42,717 nucleotides of DNA from Kitasatospora griseola (GCF_014648555.1 NZ_BMRI01000002.1:23898-66614), one strand, 5' to 3'; counted from the stretch's first letter, positions 30,977-39,268 are shown. A program made the numbers and translations. The notes: a model not told the origin generated them from the sequence alone.

Positions 30977-33292
30977 CTATCCGACCAGGGTGAGCGCGAG
31001 GACGGCTTCCGGCAGGGCGACGACCACCAGGCCGTCGGAGGTGACGACGAGGGACCGGACGGGCGCGCCGAGGCGGATGTCGGCGCCGCGGTGGCGTTCG
31101 CCCCAGCGGCGCAGGCGGAGCAGGCCGTCGGACCAGGCGGCGGCGAGCAGCAGGCCGCCGGGGGTGGCGCCGAGGGCGGTGGCGGTGACGGGGTGGGGAC
31201 GCCGGTCGACGGGGGCGGGCAGCGGGGGGCGGCCGGGCATCCAGGTCCAGACCCGGCCGTCCTCGCCGCCGCTGACCACCAGGGTGCCGCCGTCCGCGTC
31301 GGTGACGCCGAGCGCGGTGACGGGGCCGTCGTGCAGCGGGGTCCCGGGGCGGTGGGTGACGCCCGTGGAGAGCGTGCGGTGGCTGGTGGATCCGTCGGGG
31401 TGGCCGAGCACCAGGGCGTCGTGGTGGCCGGCGACGGCCGTGCAGGGGCCGAGCGCGTCCAGAACGCCGGACGGTGCGCCGACCGCGCCGTCCACGGTGA
31501 GCGGGCGCAGGACGCCGGACGCGTCGAGCAGCAGCGCCCCGCCGAAGGGGGTGGCGGCGAGCGAGCGTGGGTGAGGCTCCGTCAGTTCACTCGTCGTGCC
31601 GACGATTTCGCCAGTGGCGGGGTCGGCGAGACCGAGGGCGGTCCCGTCGGCGAGCAGCAGCGAGCCGGCCGTCGGGCCGACGCCGAGCGCGGTCATGCAG
31701 GGGCCGGCGGCGGGGCGGTTCCAGACGGTGTGCCAGCGGGCGGCGGCGAGGTCGGCGCAGTGCGCGGCGGACTGGTCGTCGCGGCCGGTGAGCCAGGCGT
31801 GCAGGACGGCCGCGCGGTCGGCGGGGCGGGCCAGCGCGTCCCGGTCGGGGGCGGCGAGCCGCCAGGCCTCGGCGAGGGCGGTGACGGGTGCGCCGGCGTC
31901 CTCGGCGCGCTGGAACGCTGCGGTGACGGTGGCGGGTTCGGCGTGCAGCAGCAGGTCGAGTTCGTCCAGCATCGGCGTGGCCGGGTCCGCGGCGGAGGCG
32001 TGCCGCAGCAGCAGCGCGAGGCGTTCGGGGTCGCTGCCCGCCAGGTCGGGGCCGCCGTCGGCGCGGACGGGGATGCCGCCGGCCACCTCCCACATCATCG
32101 CGCCGTGGTCGACGGGCGGCCGGTCGGCGGCGACCCGGTGGGCGACCTCGTCGGGGCGCAGCTGCCAGCGGTCGGCCATCGGCGGCGGGGGCAGCAGGTC
32201 GGCGGCGGACTTGACGACCTGTTCGCCGCCTGCGCCGGGGAGGGTGGCCCACAGTTCGGTGCTGAGCGGGCCGTCGGCGGTGGACAGGGCGGTCAGCGCG
32301 CCGCGTTCGGCCTCGGGCAGGGCGGTCCACCAGGTGTCGGCGAGGGCGGTGGCGCGTTCGGCGGGCGTCCGGGCCGGGTCGAGGACGGCGCCGAGGGTGC
32401 GGGCGGCGAGCTGGGCGAGCCCGGGGCTGGGGTGGGTGGTGGCCGGGTCGACCTGATGGCCGGTCAGCCGGGCGCACCAGGCGGCGTACTGCGCGGGGTC
32501 GGTCCACTGCGGCTGGTCGAGGTCGAGGACGGCGCCGCCGGGGGCGGCGGCGGTGAGCAGGTCGGCGGCGGGCCCGTGGGCGGCTTCGACGACCAGCAGC
32601 AGCCAGGGCACGGACAGCAGCGGGGCGAGCAGTTCGGCGGCCACCCGCTCGGGGGTGCCGGGCAGGCCCGGTCCGCCGGCCCGGTCGAGGTCGGTGACGA
32701 CGACGGTGCGCGGGGTGCCGTCCTGGAGCGCTTCGAGCAGGTCGGCGGGAGTGCCGGCGGTCAGGCCGAGCAGGTCGGCGAGCCGGGTGGCGGCCGAACG
32801 GACCGTCAGCCCCTCGACGTCCAGCAACGCGTGGACCCGGCGTCCGGGCCGCGGGTGGTCGGGCGGGCAGGCGGCGGCCAGCCAGGTCAGCAGGTGGGTG
32901 CGGCCGCTGCCGGAGGAGCCGGCCACCCGGCACAGGCGGGGGCCGCGGGCGTCCTCCAGCCAGGCGAGCAGGGCCCGGCCGGCGGGCCGGCGGCCGGCCC
33001 CGAGCGGGGGCAGGCCGGGCGGCGGGGCGGCGGCAGGGACGGGGTCGGCGAGCGGGCGGCCGTGGCGCGGGTGCGGCCGGTACGCGGCGTCCGGGCCGGG
33101 CGGCCAACTGCCCTGCACCGCATGGACGGGGACCCGTCCGGCCGGGTCCGTTCCCTCGTCGAGGAGGTACCGCCAGACGGCGCCGCCCCCGTCCTGCCCA
33201 TGGCCCTGGCCCTGCGTTCCGGTGTGCTGTTCGGCGCCGTTCACTGTTGCGCTGTCCTTCGCGTCCTGTCCGTCCCCGTGTGCCGGCCCCAC
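30977..33292 (-). CDS. P-loop NTPase fused to a WD40-like beta-propeller
   Basis: A 771-residue protein. A low-complexity Gly/Gln-rich N terminus (about 1-120) leads to a P-loop domain: Walker A is GSSGSGRT near residue 125, with Arg in place of the invariant Lys. A Walker B-like VVVTDLD lies near 195. A helical middle follows. Its last 230 residues form short beta repeats such as TALGVTDADGGTLVVSGGED and GRVWTWMPG, like a WD40 propeller. The layout recalls STAND-type signalling ATPases with a sensor propeller, but no effector domain is seen. GTG 33292 gives the longest frame; GTG 33244, with AAGGA upstream, is an alternative start. Weak ATP binding is expected from the Arg, but not certain. 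Confidence 0.75.
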   Translation of the reverse strand: MGPAHGDGQDAKDSATVNGAEQHTGTQGQGHGQDGGGAVWRYLLDEGTDPAGRVPVHAVQGSWPPGPDAAYRPHPRHGRPLADPVPAAAPPPGLPPLGAGRRPAGRALLAWLEDARGPRLCRVAGSSGSGRTHLLTWLAAACPPDHPRPGRRVHALLDVEGLTVRSAATRLADLLGLTAGTPADLLEALQDGTPRTVVVTDLDRAGGPGLPGTPERVAAELLAPLLSVPWLLLVVEAAHGPAADLLTAAAPGGAVLDLDQPQWTDPAQYAAWCARLTGHQVDPATTHPSPGLAQLAARTLGAVLDPARTPAERATALADTWWTALPEAERGALTALSTADGPLSTELWATLPGAGGEQVVKSAADLLPPPPMADRWQLRPDEVAHRVAADRPPVDHGAMMWEVAGGIPVRADGGPDLAGSDPERLALLLRHASAADPATPMLDELDLLLHAEPATVTAAFQRAEDAGAPVTALAEAWRLAAPDRDALARPADRAAVLHAWLTGRDDQSAAHCADLAAARWHTVWNRPAAGPCMTALGVGPTAGSLLLADGTALGLADPATGEIVGTTSELTEPHPRSLAATPFGGALLLDASGVLRPLTVDGAVGAPSGVLDALGPCTAVAGHHDALVLGHPDGSTSHRTLSTGVTHRPGTPLHDGPVTALGVTDADGGTLVVSGGEDGRVWTWMPGRPPLPAPVDRRPHPVTATALGATPGGLLLAAAWSDGLLRLRRWGERHRGADIRLGAPVRSLVVTSDGLVVVALPEAVLALTLVG

Positions 33293-33466
33293 CCTCGGGG
33301 CGGCACGGCCCGGCGGCTCTCGCCCCGCGCGGCCCGTCCCCCCGGACGTCTCCGGCGGCCGTCAGCCTACTGGAGGTGCAGATACGTCCGTTCGACCGGA
33401 AACCGCTTCCCCGCACGGCGCTCCGAACCCGCCCCACTGTGAGCTGAGCCACATTGCGCGCCGCCG

Positions 33467-33472
33467 TGTCAC
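33467..33472 (+). promoter_or_regulatory. TGTCAC, possible ECF41-type -35 element
   Basis: From memory, ECF41 sigma factors use a TGTCACA-like -35 element, often before their own operon. TGTCAC lies 84 bp before the sigma gene; I cannot find a clear CGTC -10 at the right distance, so it is weak. Confidence 0.25.
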
Positions 33473-33550
33473 TTTTCGCGGTCCGGCAGTGCTCTCACCT
33501 CCAACACGATCAACAGTGATCGGCAGCGATCAGCGGAGAGGACACCCGGG

Positions 33551-34486
33551 ATGACCGAGGAGCAGGCGGCACAGGCGGCGCGGACGGCCTCCGACGACGC
33601 CACGCGGGAGTACGCGGAGCACCGGGAGCTGCTGTTCTCCCTGGTCTACAACCTGCTCGGCAGCGTCGCCGACACCGAGGACGTGCTGCAGGACACCTGG
33701 CTGGCCTGGGTGGCGCGGCGCGCGGACGCGGCGGCGGAGCCGGTGGAGCACCCGAAGGCCTACCTGGTGCGGGTGGCGGTGAACCGGGCGCTGGCGCAGC
33801 AGGCGGCGGTGAGCCGGCGGCGCGAGACGTACGTGGGGCCGTGGCTGCCGGAGCCGCTGGTGGGCCCGGCGGCGGAGCCGGGCGCGGTCGGGGACGGGCA
33901 GGCGGAGGTGGAGCGGGCCGAGTCGGTGTCGATGGCGCTGCTGGTGGTGCTGGAGACGCTGTCGCCGCTGGAGCGCAGCGCGTTCGTGCTGCACGAGGTG
34001 TTCGGGTACAGCGGCACGGAGATCGCCGGCATCCTGGGCCGCAGCCCGGCGGCGGTACGGCAGTTGACGAAACGGGCGCGGGAGCACGTGCAGGCCGGGC
34101 GGCCCCGGTACGAGCCGGAGCCGGCGGTGCGGCGGCAGGTGACGGAGCGTTTCCTGGCGGCGGCCCTCGGCGGCGACCTGGCGGCGCTGCTGGAGCTGCT
34201 GTCGCCCGAGGTGACGCTGTGGGGCGACGGCGGCGGGAAGGCCCCCGGGGGGCTGCGTCCGCTCACCGGCCGGTCCAAGGTGGCGCGGCTGCTGGCGGGT
34301 CTGGCGCCGAAGACCGGCCGGGGCCTGGAGTTCGACTGGCGGACCGTCAACGGCGCGCCGGCGGTGGTGCTTTCGGCCTTCGGCCGGACGTTCGCGGTGC
34401 TGGTGCTGGACCTGGTACCGGACGGCGACCGGATCTCCGGCATCTACGCGGTGTCGAACCCGGACAAGCTCGGAGGCGTGGCGTGA
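33551..34486 (+). CDS. ECF41-type sigma factor with SnoaL-like domain
   Basis: A 311-residue extracytoplasmic-function sigma factor. Region 2 covers about residues 20-85 (YNLLGSVADTEDVLQDTWLA) and region 4 about 130-185 (LETLSPLERSAFVLHEVFGY, then AAVRQLTKRAREH). A C-terminal SnoaL-like domain (about 195-311) carries DGGGKAPGG and ends in NPDKL. WLPEPL lies in the linker. These three features are hallmarks of ECF41. In this group the C-terminal extension controls activity instead of an anti-sigma factor. ATG 33551 is used. Its stop overlaps the GTG start of an MMPL transporter (GTGA); the usual ECF41 partner is a different enzyme (carboxymuconolactone decarboxylase or an oxidoreductase), so the pairing is uncommon. 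Confidence 0.93.
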   Translation: MTEEQAAQAARTASDDATREYAEHRELLFSLVYNLLGSVADTEDVLQDTWLAWVARRADAAAEPVEHPKAYLVRVAVNRALAQQAAVSRRRETYVGPWLPEPLVGPAAEPGAVGDGQAEVERAESVSMALLVVLETLSPLERSAFVLHEVFGYSGTEIAGILGRSPAAVRQLTKRAREHVQAGRPRYEPEPAVRRQVTERFLAAALGGDLAALLELLSPEVTLWGDGGGKAPGGLRPLTGRSKVARLLAGLAPKTGRGLEFDWRTVNGAPAVVLSAFGRTFAVLVLDLVPDGDRISGIYAVSNPDKLGGVA

Positions 34487-34602
34487 AGGGCGCGGGTGTG
34501 AAGGGCACCGGTGTGAAGGGGTCCGACGTGCGCGGGTCCGGCCCGAAGGGCTCCGACGTGAACGGCTCCGGCGCGAAGGGGTCCGGCGCGAACGGCTCCG
34601 GC
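34483..34602 (+). repeat. Eight tandem 15-nt units, in-frame start array
   Basis: Eight units of 15 nt run from the start codon of the MMPL gene. Unit 1 is GTGAAGGGCGCGGGT. Units 1, 2, 3, 4 and 6 begin with GTG; 1, 2, 3 and 5 hold AAGGG 6-7 nt before the next unit's first codon. The encoded pentapeptides run V-K-G-A-G, V-K-G-T-G, V-K-G-S-D, V-R-G-S-G, P-K-G-S-D, V-N-G-S-G, A-K-G-S-G and A-N-G-S-G. Confidence 0.9.
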
Positions 34603-36654
34603 CCGAGCCGGGCCGCCGCGTGGTTGACGGTGCCCGCCGGTCGGCGCGGCAAGTGGGTGGTGCTGGCGCTGTGGGCGCTGCTGCTGGTACCGGCCCTGTT
34701 GCTGGCGGGGCGGCTCGGCGAGGCGGAGCAGAACGACAACGCGGCATGGCTGCCGAGTGGGGCGGAGTCCACCGCCGTGGTGCAGCGGGCCGCCGCGTTC
34801 GGAGCGGCGGACACCGTTCCGGCGATCGTCCTGTACGACCGTCCGACCGGCATCACAGCCTCCGATCTGACGAAAGCACAGGCCGACGCTGCGGCGTTCG
34901 GCTCGGTCGGGGCCGTGGTCGGCGCCGTGCAGGGCCCGGTCGCCTCGCCGGACGGGAAGGCCCTGCAGACGGTCGTCCAGCTCCGCAAGGGCAAGGACGG
35001 CTGGGAGGGGCTGGGCCGCAGCGTGGACGCGCTGACCGCGATCGGCGCCGCGCCCGCGGACGGCCTCGGGTTCCACGTCACGGGGCCCGCCGGGTACGCC
35101 TCCGACTCGATCAAGGCGTTCGGCGCGGGCGGCGGCCTGACCACGATCACCGCGATCGTGGTGGTGGTGATCCTGCTGCTCACCTACCGCAGTCCGTGGC
35201 TGCCGCTGCTGTCGCTGGTCACCGTCGGCGGGGCGCTGGCGGTCGCCGAGGCGGCGGTGTTCCTGCTGGCCCGGTACGCCGGACTGGTCGTCAACAAGCA
35301 GACCGGGTTCATCCTGGTGGTGCTGGTGTTCGGCGCGGCCACCGACTACGCGCTGCTGCTGATCGCCCGCTACCGCGAGGAACTGGCGGTCCATCAGGAT
35401 CCGCACGAGGCGATGGCCCGGGCGCTGCGCCGCTGTGCCCCGGCGATCACCGCCTCGGCGGCGACCGTCGCGGCGGGACTCCTGCTGCTGGTCCTGGCCG
35501 AGCTCAACTCCACCCGCGGCATGGGGCCGGCCTGTGCGATCGGCGTCCTGGTCGGCTGGCTGGCGATGCTCACCCTGATGCCCGCCCTGCTGGTCGCCTG
35601 CGGGCGCCGCGCGTTCTGGCCGCGCCGCCCCGAGTTCGGCGCGGCCGCACCGGACGGCGGCCGGGTCTGGACCCGCCTGGGCGACGCGATCGCCCGCCGC
35701 CCGCGCACCGTCTGGATCGGCACCGCGCTCGTCCTCGGCGCGCTCGCCCTCGGCTCCTTCTCGCTGCGCGCGGACGGCCTCGCCGACACCGAGCAGTTCA
35801 CCGGACATCCACAGACCGCCGTCGGCAAGCAGATCCAGTCCGCGCACTTCCCGGCCGGCGCGGGCGACCCGCTGTACGTGGTGGCCGGGGCGGACGCCGC
35901 CGAGCCGGTCCGCGCGGCACTGGCCGGCGTACCCGGTGTACGGGCCGTCTCCCCGCCGCTCCCGGCCGGCTCGCAGATCCTCCTGTCGGCCGAACTGTCC
36001 GCGGACCCGAGCAGCCGGGACGCGATGCGCACCGTCGCCCTCGCCCGCACCGCGGTGCACGCCGTGCCCGGCGCGGACGCGCTGGTCGGCGGGACGACCG
36101 CGATCGCCCTGGACACCCGGGACGCGGCCGCCCACGACGACGCCCTGATCATCCCGGTGGTGCTGCTGACCGTCCTGCTGATCCTCGCCGTCCTGCTCAG
36201 GTCGGCCGTCGCTCCGCTGCTGCTGATCGGCACCGTGGTGCTCTCCTTCGGCGCGGCGCTCGGGGTCTCCGCCCTGGTCTTCCGCCACCTGTTCCACTTC
36301 GCCGGGACGGACGCCTCGTTCCCGCTCCTCGCCTTCGTCTTCCTGGTCGCCCTCGGCGTCGACTACAACATCTTCCTGGTCACCCGCATCCGCGAGGACG
36401 CCCGCACCCTCGGCACCCGCCGCGCCGCCCGCACCGCGCTCACCGCCACCGGCGGCGTCATCACCTCCGCCGGCCTGGTCCTCGCCGGCACCTTCGCCGC
36501 GATGGCCTCGCTCCCCCTCGTCTTCGCCGCCGAACTCGGCTTCACCGTCGCCTTCGGGGTCCTCCTCGACACCCTGATCGTCCGCTCCGTCCTCGTCACC
36601 GCCCTCACCCTCCACACCGGCCCCCACCTCTGGTGGCCGGCCCGCCACCCCTGA
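34483..36654 (+). CDS. MMPL-family RND transporter with repeat N terminus
   Basis: A 723-residue transporter of the MmpL/RND family. After a 40-residue cytosolic pentapeptide-repeat head, helix 1 (VVLALWALLLVPALLLAGRL) leads to a large external loop and five more helices in the first half. The set is repeated in the second half (from about residue 400), giving about 12 helices. The family motif FGAATDYALLLIARYRE lies near residue 285 and ALGVDYNIFLVTRIRED near 625, with the Asp-Tyr pairs that relay protons. MmpL proteins export lipids or drugs; the substrate here is unknown. GTG 34483 follows GGAGG by 6 nt and overlaps the sigma factor stop. Later GTGs in the repeat are alternative starts. 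Confidence 0.92.
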   Translation: MKGAGVKGTGVKGSDVRGSGPKGSDVNGSGAKGSGANGSGPSRAAAWLTVPAGRRGKWVVLALWALLLVPALLLAGRLGEAEQNDNAAWLPSGAESTAVVQRAAAFGAADTVPAIVLYDRPTGITASDLTKAQADAAAFGSVGAVVGAVQGPVASPDGKALQTVVQLRKGKDGWEGLGRSVDALTAIGAAPADGLGFHVTGPAGYASDSIKAFGAGGGLTTITAIVVVVILLLTYRSPWLPLLSLVTVGGALAVAEAAVFLLARYAGLVVNKQTGFILVVLVFGAATDYALLLIARYREELAVHQDPHEAMARALRRCAPAITASAATVAAGLLLLVLAELNSTRGMGPACAIGVLVGWLAMLTLMPALLVACGRRAFWPRRPEFGAAAPDGGRVWTRLGDAIARRPRTVWIGTALVLGALALGSFSLRADGLADTEQFTGHPQTAVGKQIQSAHFPAGAGDPLYVVAGADAAEPVRAALAGVPGVRAVSPPLPAGSQILLSAELSADPSSRDAMRTVALARTAVHAVPGADALVGGTTAIALDTRDAAAHDDALIIPVVLLTVLLILAVLLRSAVAPLLLIGTVVLSFGAALGVSALVFRHLFHFAGTDASFPLLAFVFLVALGVDYNIFLVTRIREDARTLGTRRAARTALTATGGVITSAGLVLAGTFAAMASLPLVFAAELGFTVAFGVLLDTLIVRSVLVTALTLHTGPHLWWPARHP

Positions 36655-36663
36655 CCCACCCAC

Positions 36664-36705
36664 CCCGGCCGGCGCCACGGCTCCTCGCCACCCACGCCGG
36701 CCGGG
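36664..36705. terminator. Terminator after the MMPL gene
   Basis: CCCGGCCGGCG (36664-36674) and CGCCGGCCGGG (36695-36705) pair perfectly around a 20-nt loop. It separates two convergent genes. Confidence 0.7.
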
Positions 36706-36715
36706 CTCCGGGGCC

Positions 36716-37219
36716 TCAGGTCGCGGACTGCACAAAAACCTGTTCGCCCTCTCCGTCCGGTTCCTCGAAGTCGGCCACGTACCGGTCGAGCAGTTTCTGA
36801 TCCACCGTCACGGAGTTGGCGCCCTGCTCGCCGTTGCGCACGGCGAGCCGGCGCTCCAGCGTCGCCCGGTCGGCCTTGAGGTGGATCAACTCCCAACGGC
36901 CGCTGTGGCTTTCGACCAACGCCTTGTAGTCGTCACGGGCGGCGCGGCTCCAGAAGCTGTAGTCCACCACCACGTCGCGCCGGGCCCGCACCAGTGCGAC
37001 CAGTTCGTCCCGCTGAAGGCGGCGGACCTCTTCCTTGAGCCGGTCGTACGCATCGGCCTCCAGCACCAGGCCGGCATCGCGCTGCCCCAGCCGCTGCCAG
37101 ACCACTTCGTCGATCGACAGCCGGACGAAACCGCGCCGCACCAAATCCTGCGCGTAGGTGGTCTTCCCCGCTCCGGGAAGCCCGCACATCAGCACCACCG
37201 TGCTCGATCGACCTGCCAT
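36716..37219 (-). CDS. P-loop kinase-like AAA ATPase
   Basis: A 167-residue small P-loop protein. Walker A is GLPGAGKTTYA near residue 13, followed by the substrate-lid pattern LSIDEVVW and a helical insertion. A Walker B-like VVVDYSFWSR lies near 85, and a lid-arginine stretch (DRATLERRLAVRNGE) near 115. The pattern matches AAA_33-type small kinases, related to zeta toxin, chloramphenicol phosphotransferase and adenylate-like kinases. The substrate is unknown; no antitoxin gene is adjacent, so a toxin role is unlikely. ATG 37219 is the first in frame. The gene stands alone. Confidence 0.85.
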   Translation of the reverse strand: MAGRSSTVVLMCGLPGAGKTTYAQDLVRRGFVRLSIDEVVWQRLGQRDAGLVLEADAYDRLKEEVRRLQRDELVALVRARRDVVVDYSFWSRAARDDYKALVESHSGRWELIHLKADRATLERRLAVRNGEQGANSVTVDQKLLDRYVADFEEPDGEGEQVFVQSAT

Positions 37220-37376
37220 CCGGTCAGGTTAGAACGCGGAGCCTCGTGGCGGCGTCGATCCGCGTTGTTTACCTGGGCTATGACGATCCGAAACCCGGCT
37301 CGCACCGTTCGTTCCCGCATGCGGCGGCGGTTGCCCAAAAGTTCACCGGTACGGGCGAACTGACGATTCGTCGGGA
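37220..37376. other. Intergenic region between the kinase-like and DUF397 genes
   Basis: Mostly upstream of the kinase-like gene. It is slightly AT-richer than its neighbours and probably holds that gene's promoter; I see no strong motif beyond the terminator at its right. Confidence 0.35.
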
Positions 37377-37426
37377 ACGGCCCCGTCCGGCCGCGCCTGT
37401 GGTGTGGTGCGGTCGGACGGGGCCGT
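37377..37426. terminator. Strong terminator after the DUF397 gene
   Basis: Two 18-nt arms (37377-37394 and 37409-37426) match at 17 of 18 positions around a 14-nt loop. They include GGCCCCGTCCGG and its complement. It lies downstream of the minus-strand DUF397 gene. Confidence 0.85.
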
Positions 37427-37457
37427 GGACGCCCGTCGGCCGGTGGGCCTATTGCCG

Positions 37458-37688
37458 TCAGACCAGGTGGTCGAAGGCCCCGGCCTTCGCGCCCTGAACC
37501 ATGGCCCGGATCTCGTCGCGCGTGTAGACGAGCGGCGTCTGCTCCGGCCGCTTGGAGTCACGGACGGCGATGAACGCGCCGACCACGCCGAACTCCACGC
37601 AGTTGTCGTTGCCCCCGCTGAACGGGGACTTCTCCCAGACGACCGCTGAGTAGTCCAGTTCGGCGGGGACGGGCTTGGTGGTGCTCAA
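37458..37688 (-). CDS. DUF397 protein
   Basis: A 76-residue DUF397 protein with VVWEKSPFSGGNDNCVEFG, then IAVRDSKRPEQTPLVYTRDE and IRAMVQGAKAGAFDH. It starts 3 bp after the stop of the XRE-DUF5753 gene, so they form one operon, and it ends before a strong terminator. Compared with the copy at 24566, the sequence is clearly a different subfamily with a longer C-terminal helix. Confidence 0.94.
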   Translation of the reverse strand: MSTTKPVPAELDYSAVVWEKSPFSGGNDNCVEFGVVGAFIAVRDSKRPEQTPLVYTRDEIRAMVQGAKAGAFDHLV

Positions 37689-37691
37689 CTC

Positions 37692-38564
37692 TTACAGCTC
37701 CTTGAGAATCTTGCTGATCCGGCTGCGGGTCTCGGGTGGGCCGAGGGCACGGGCCCGCAGATGGTCGAAGACCTCGGTGTAGCGCTCCACATCCTCAGAT
37801 CCCTCGAAGTACACCGAGTTGGTGAGATTCTCCACCCAAACCACCTCCGGATTCGAATCCGGGAAACCCATCAGCATGAACGATCCGTACAGTCCGGGAT
37901 GGAAGCCGGCCGCGAACGGCAGCAGCTGAAGCGTGATGCCCGGACGCGGCGAGAGCTCCAGAAGGTGCTCCAACTGCCCTTTGAAAACAGTTCGGTTGCT
38001 CCCGATCCGCGCTATCGCGGCTTCGTCGATCACCGCCCAGAGCTTCGGAGCGCCTTCACGGTCCAGCAGCTTCTCCTGCCGTTCCATCCGCACCGCGACC
38101 AGCGCGTCGATCTGGCGGTCCGTCAGATCCACCCGCATCTCGGCGATCACCCGGCGCGCGTAGTCCGCGGTCTGCAGCAGGCCCGGCATCAGCTGCGGTT
38201 CGTACGACCGCAGGCTGGTCGCGCTGGACTCCAGCGCCAGATAGCCGCCGTACTGCGTGGTGTTGATGACCGCCGAGTACTTCTTCCACCACTGCTGACG
38301 CTGCGCCTGGTCGGCGCGGACCAGGTCGAGGATGTCCTCCCGCTCGGCCGGGTCGGTGACCCGGTAGCAGTCCAGCAGGGCCTTCACCAGCAGCGGGGTG
38401 GTGCCCCGGTCGCCGTTCTCGATCCGGCTCAGCGAGCTCTGGTTGACCTCCACCACCTCGGCGACATGACTCAGCGTCAACTCCCGCTCGTCCCTCAACT
38501 CCTTGAGCCGGGACGCGAGCTGACGACGGTAAACCGACTTGGGCGTGGGGTTTCTCTTCGCCAT
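37692..38564 (-). CDS. XRE regulator with DUF5753 (WhiJ-like)
   Basis: A 290-residue regulator. The HTH is at about residues 15-65 (LASRLKELRDERELTLSHVA, then VNQSSLSRIENGD). The DUF5753 domain follows, with YEPQLMPGLLQTADYARRVI, LWAVIDEAAIARIGSN and ITLQLLPFAAGFHPG. ATG 38564 opens with basic residues (MAKRNPTPKSVYRR). A 17-bp palindrome lies 58 bp upstream, between it and the divergent ATPase gene. Together with the DUF397 gene and the RsbW-like ATPase it makes a three-part AbaA/WhiJ-type locus. Confidence 0.93.
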   Translation of the reverse strand: MAKRNPTPKSVYRRQLASRLKELRDERELTLSHVAEVVEVNQSSLSRIENGDRGTTPLLVKALLDCYRVTDPAEREDILDLVRADQAQRQQWWKKYSAVINTTQYGGYLALESSATSLRSYEPQLMPGLLQTADYARRVIAEMRVDLTDRQIDALVAVRMERQEKLLDREGAPKLWAVIDEAAIARIGSNRTVFKGQLEHLLELSPRPGITLQLLPFAAGFHPGLYGSFMLMGFPDSNPEVVWVENLTNSVYFEGSEDVERYTEVFDHLRARALGPPETRSRISKILKEL

Positions 38565-38621
38565 GGGCCGCAGTCTCCACCGAGCCGAGACCGCACAGCA
38601 ACTAGATCGAGGGAAATCGGG

Positions 38622-38638
38622 CTGGGCATATTGCCCAG
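38622..38638. promoter_or_regulatory. Palindrome CTGGGCA-TAT-TGCCCAG
   Basis: Perfect 7-bp arms with a 3-bp centre, in the gap between the divergent regulator and ATPase genes. It is a likely operator for the XRE regulator, and the AT-rich centre is typical of XRE sites. Confidence 0.55.
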
Positions 38639-38716
38639 TCGGTAATCATGGAGGCATGCTGACTCCCGGTAGCGCGCAGTGACCTCATTGTCGCTCCTCG
38701 TGGCACTTAACGCCGC

Positions 38717-39268
38717 GTGCCCCGACGCCGACACGACCGCCGAACCCTTGAGCGAGCCATCACCCTTTGGTGGCCGACGACTCGCTCCACCGCCCGGGAG
38801 CCCGCCATCCGCGAAGACCTCGCCCCCTCACCGCACAAGTCCGGCTCCACCCAGGGCTTCTACCTCTCGCCGCGCCCCGACGGATTCGTCCTGCACATGA
38901 ACGCCAGTGCCGCACACCTGGTCGACATGCGCGCCCACGTCCTCAAAACCGTCACCTCGGCCGGCGGCACCGAGGAACTCGCCGACGCCGCCCGGCTGGT
39001 GGCGAGCGAACTCGTCGGCAACGCGGTACGCCTGTGCGGCCCGCACGCACCCGTCGTCGTCCTCCTCGCCCACACCGAGCAGGACGTCGTCGTCCAGGTC
39101 CACGACCCCGAACCGGCGGCCCTCCCCTGCCGCTCCACCGAGCCCCCGGACAACCCCCGCGCCAACACCGGCCGCGGCCTCTGGATCCTCGACGCCCTCG
39201 CCCCGGGCTGGACCGTCACCCCCACCCCCCTCGGCAAACAGATCACCTGCACCCTCCCCCGCCACTGA
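38717..39268 (+). CDS. RsbW-like ATP-binding protein
   Basis: A 183-residue protein with a C-terminal GHKL ATPase-like fold: the N box AARLVASELVGNAVRLCG (near residue 98), VVVQVHDPEPAALP as the G1 box, and the later NTGRGLWILDALAPGW as the G2 box. Such RsbW-type kinases can phosphorylate anti-sigma antagonists. In AbaA/WhiJ-like loci they are a standard third member of unknown activity. The N terminus is uncertain: GTG 38717 has no ribosome site, and ATG 38897 would remove the conserved GFYLSPRPDGFVLHM. I keep the longer form. Confidence 0.85.
   Translation: MPRRRHDRRTLERAITLWWPTTRSTAREPAIREDLAPSPHKSGSTQGFYLSPRPDGFVLHMNASAAHLVDMRAHVLKTVTSAGGTEELADAARLVASELVGNAVRLCGPHAPVVVLLAHTEQDVVVQVHDPEPAALPCRSTEPPDNPRANTGRGLWILDALAPGWTVTPTPLGKQITCTLPRH

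Noticed and set aside
36716..37219. Kinase-like gene as a zeta-type toxin
   Set aside because: The P-loop matches, but no antitoxin gene or epsilon partner lies next to it.
37246..37363. Possible small gene between the kinase-like and DUF397 genes
   Set aside because: The plus-strand frame here runs straight through the strong terminator and has no ribosome site.
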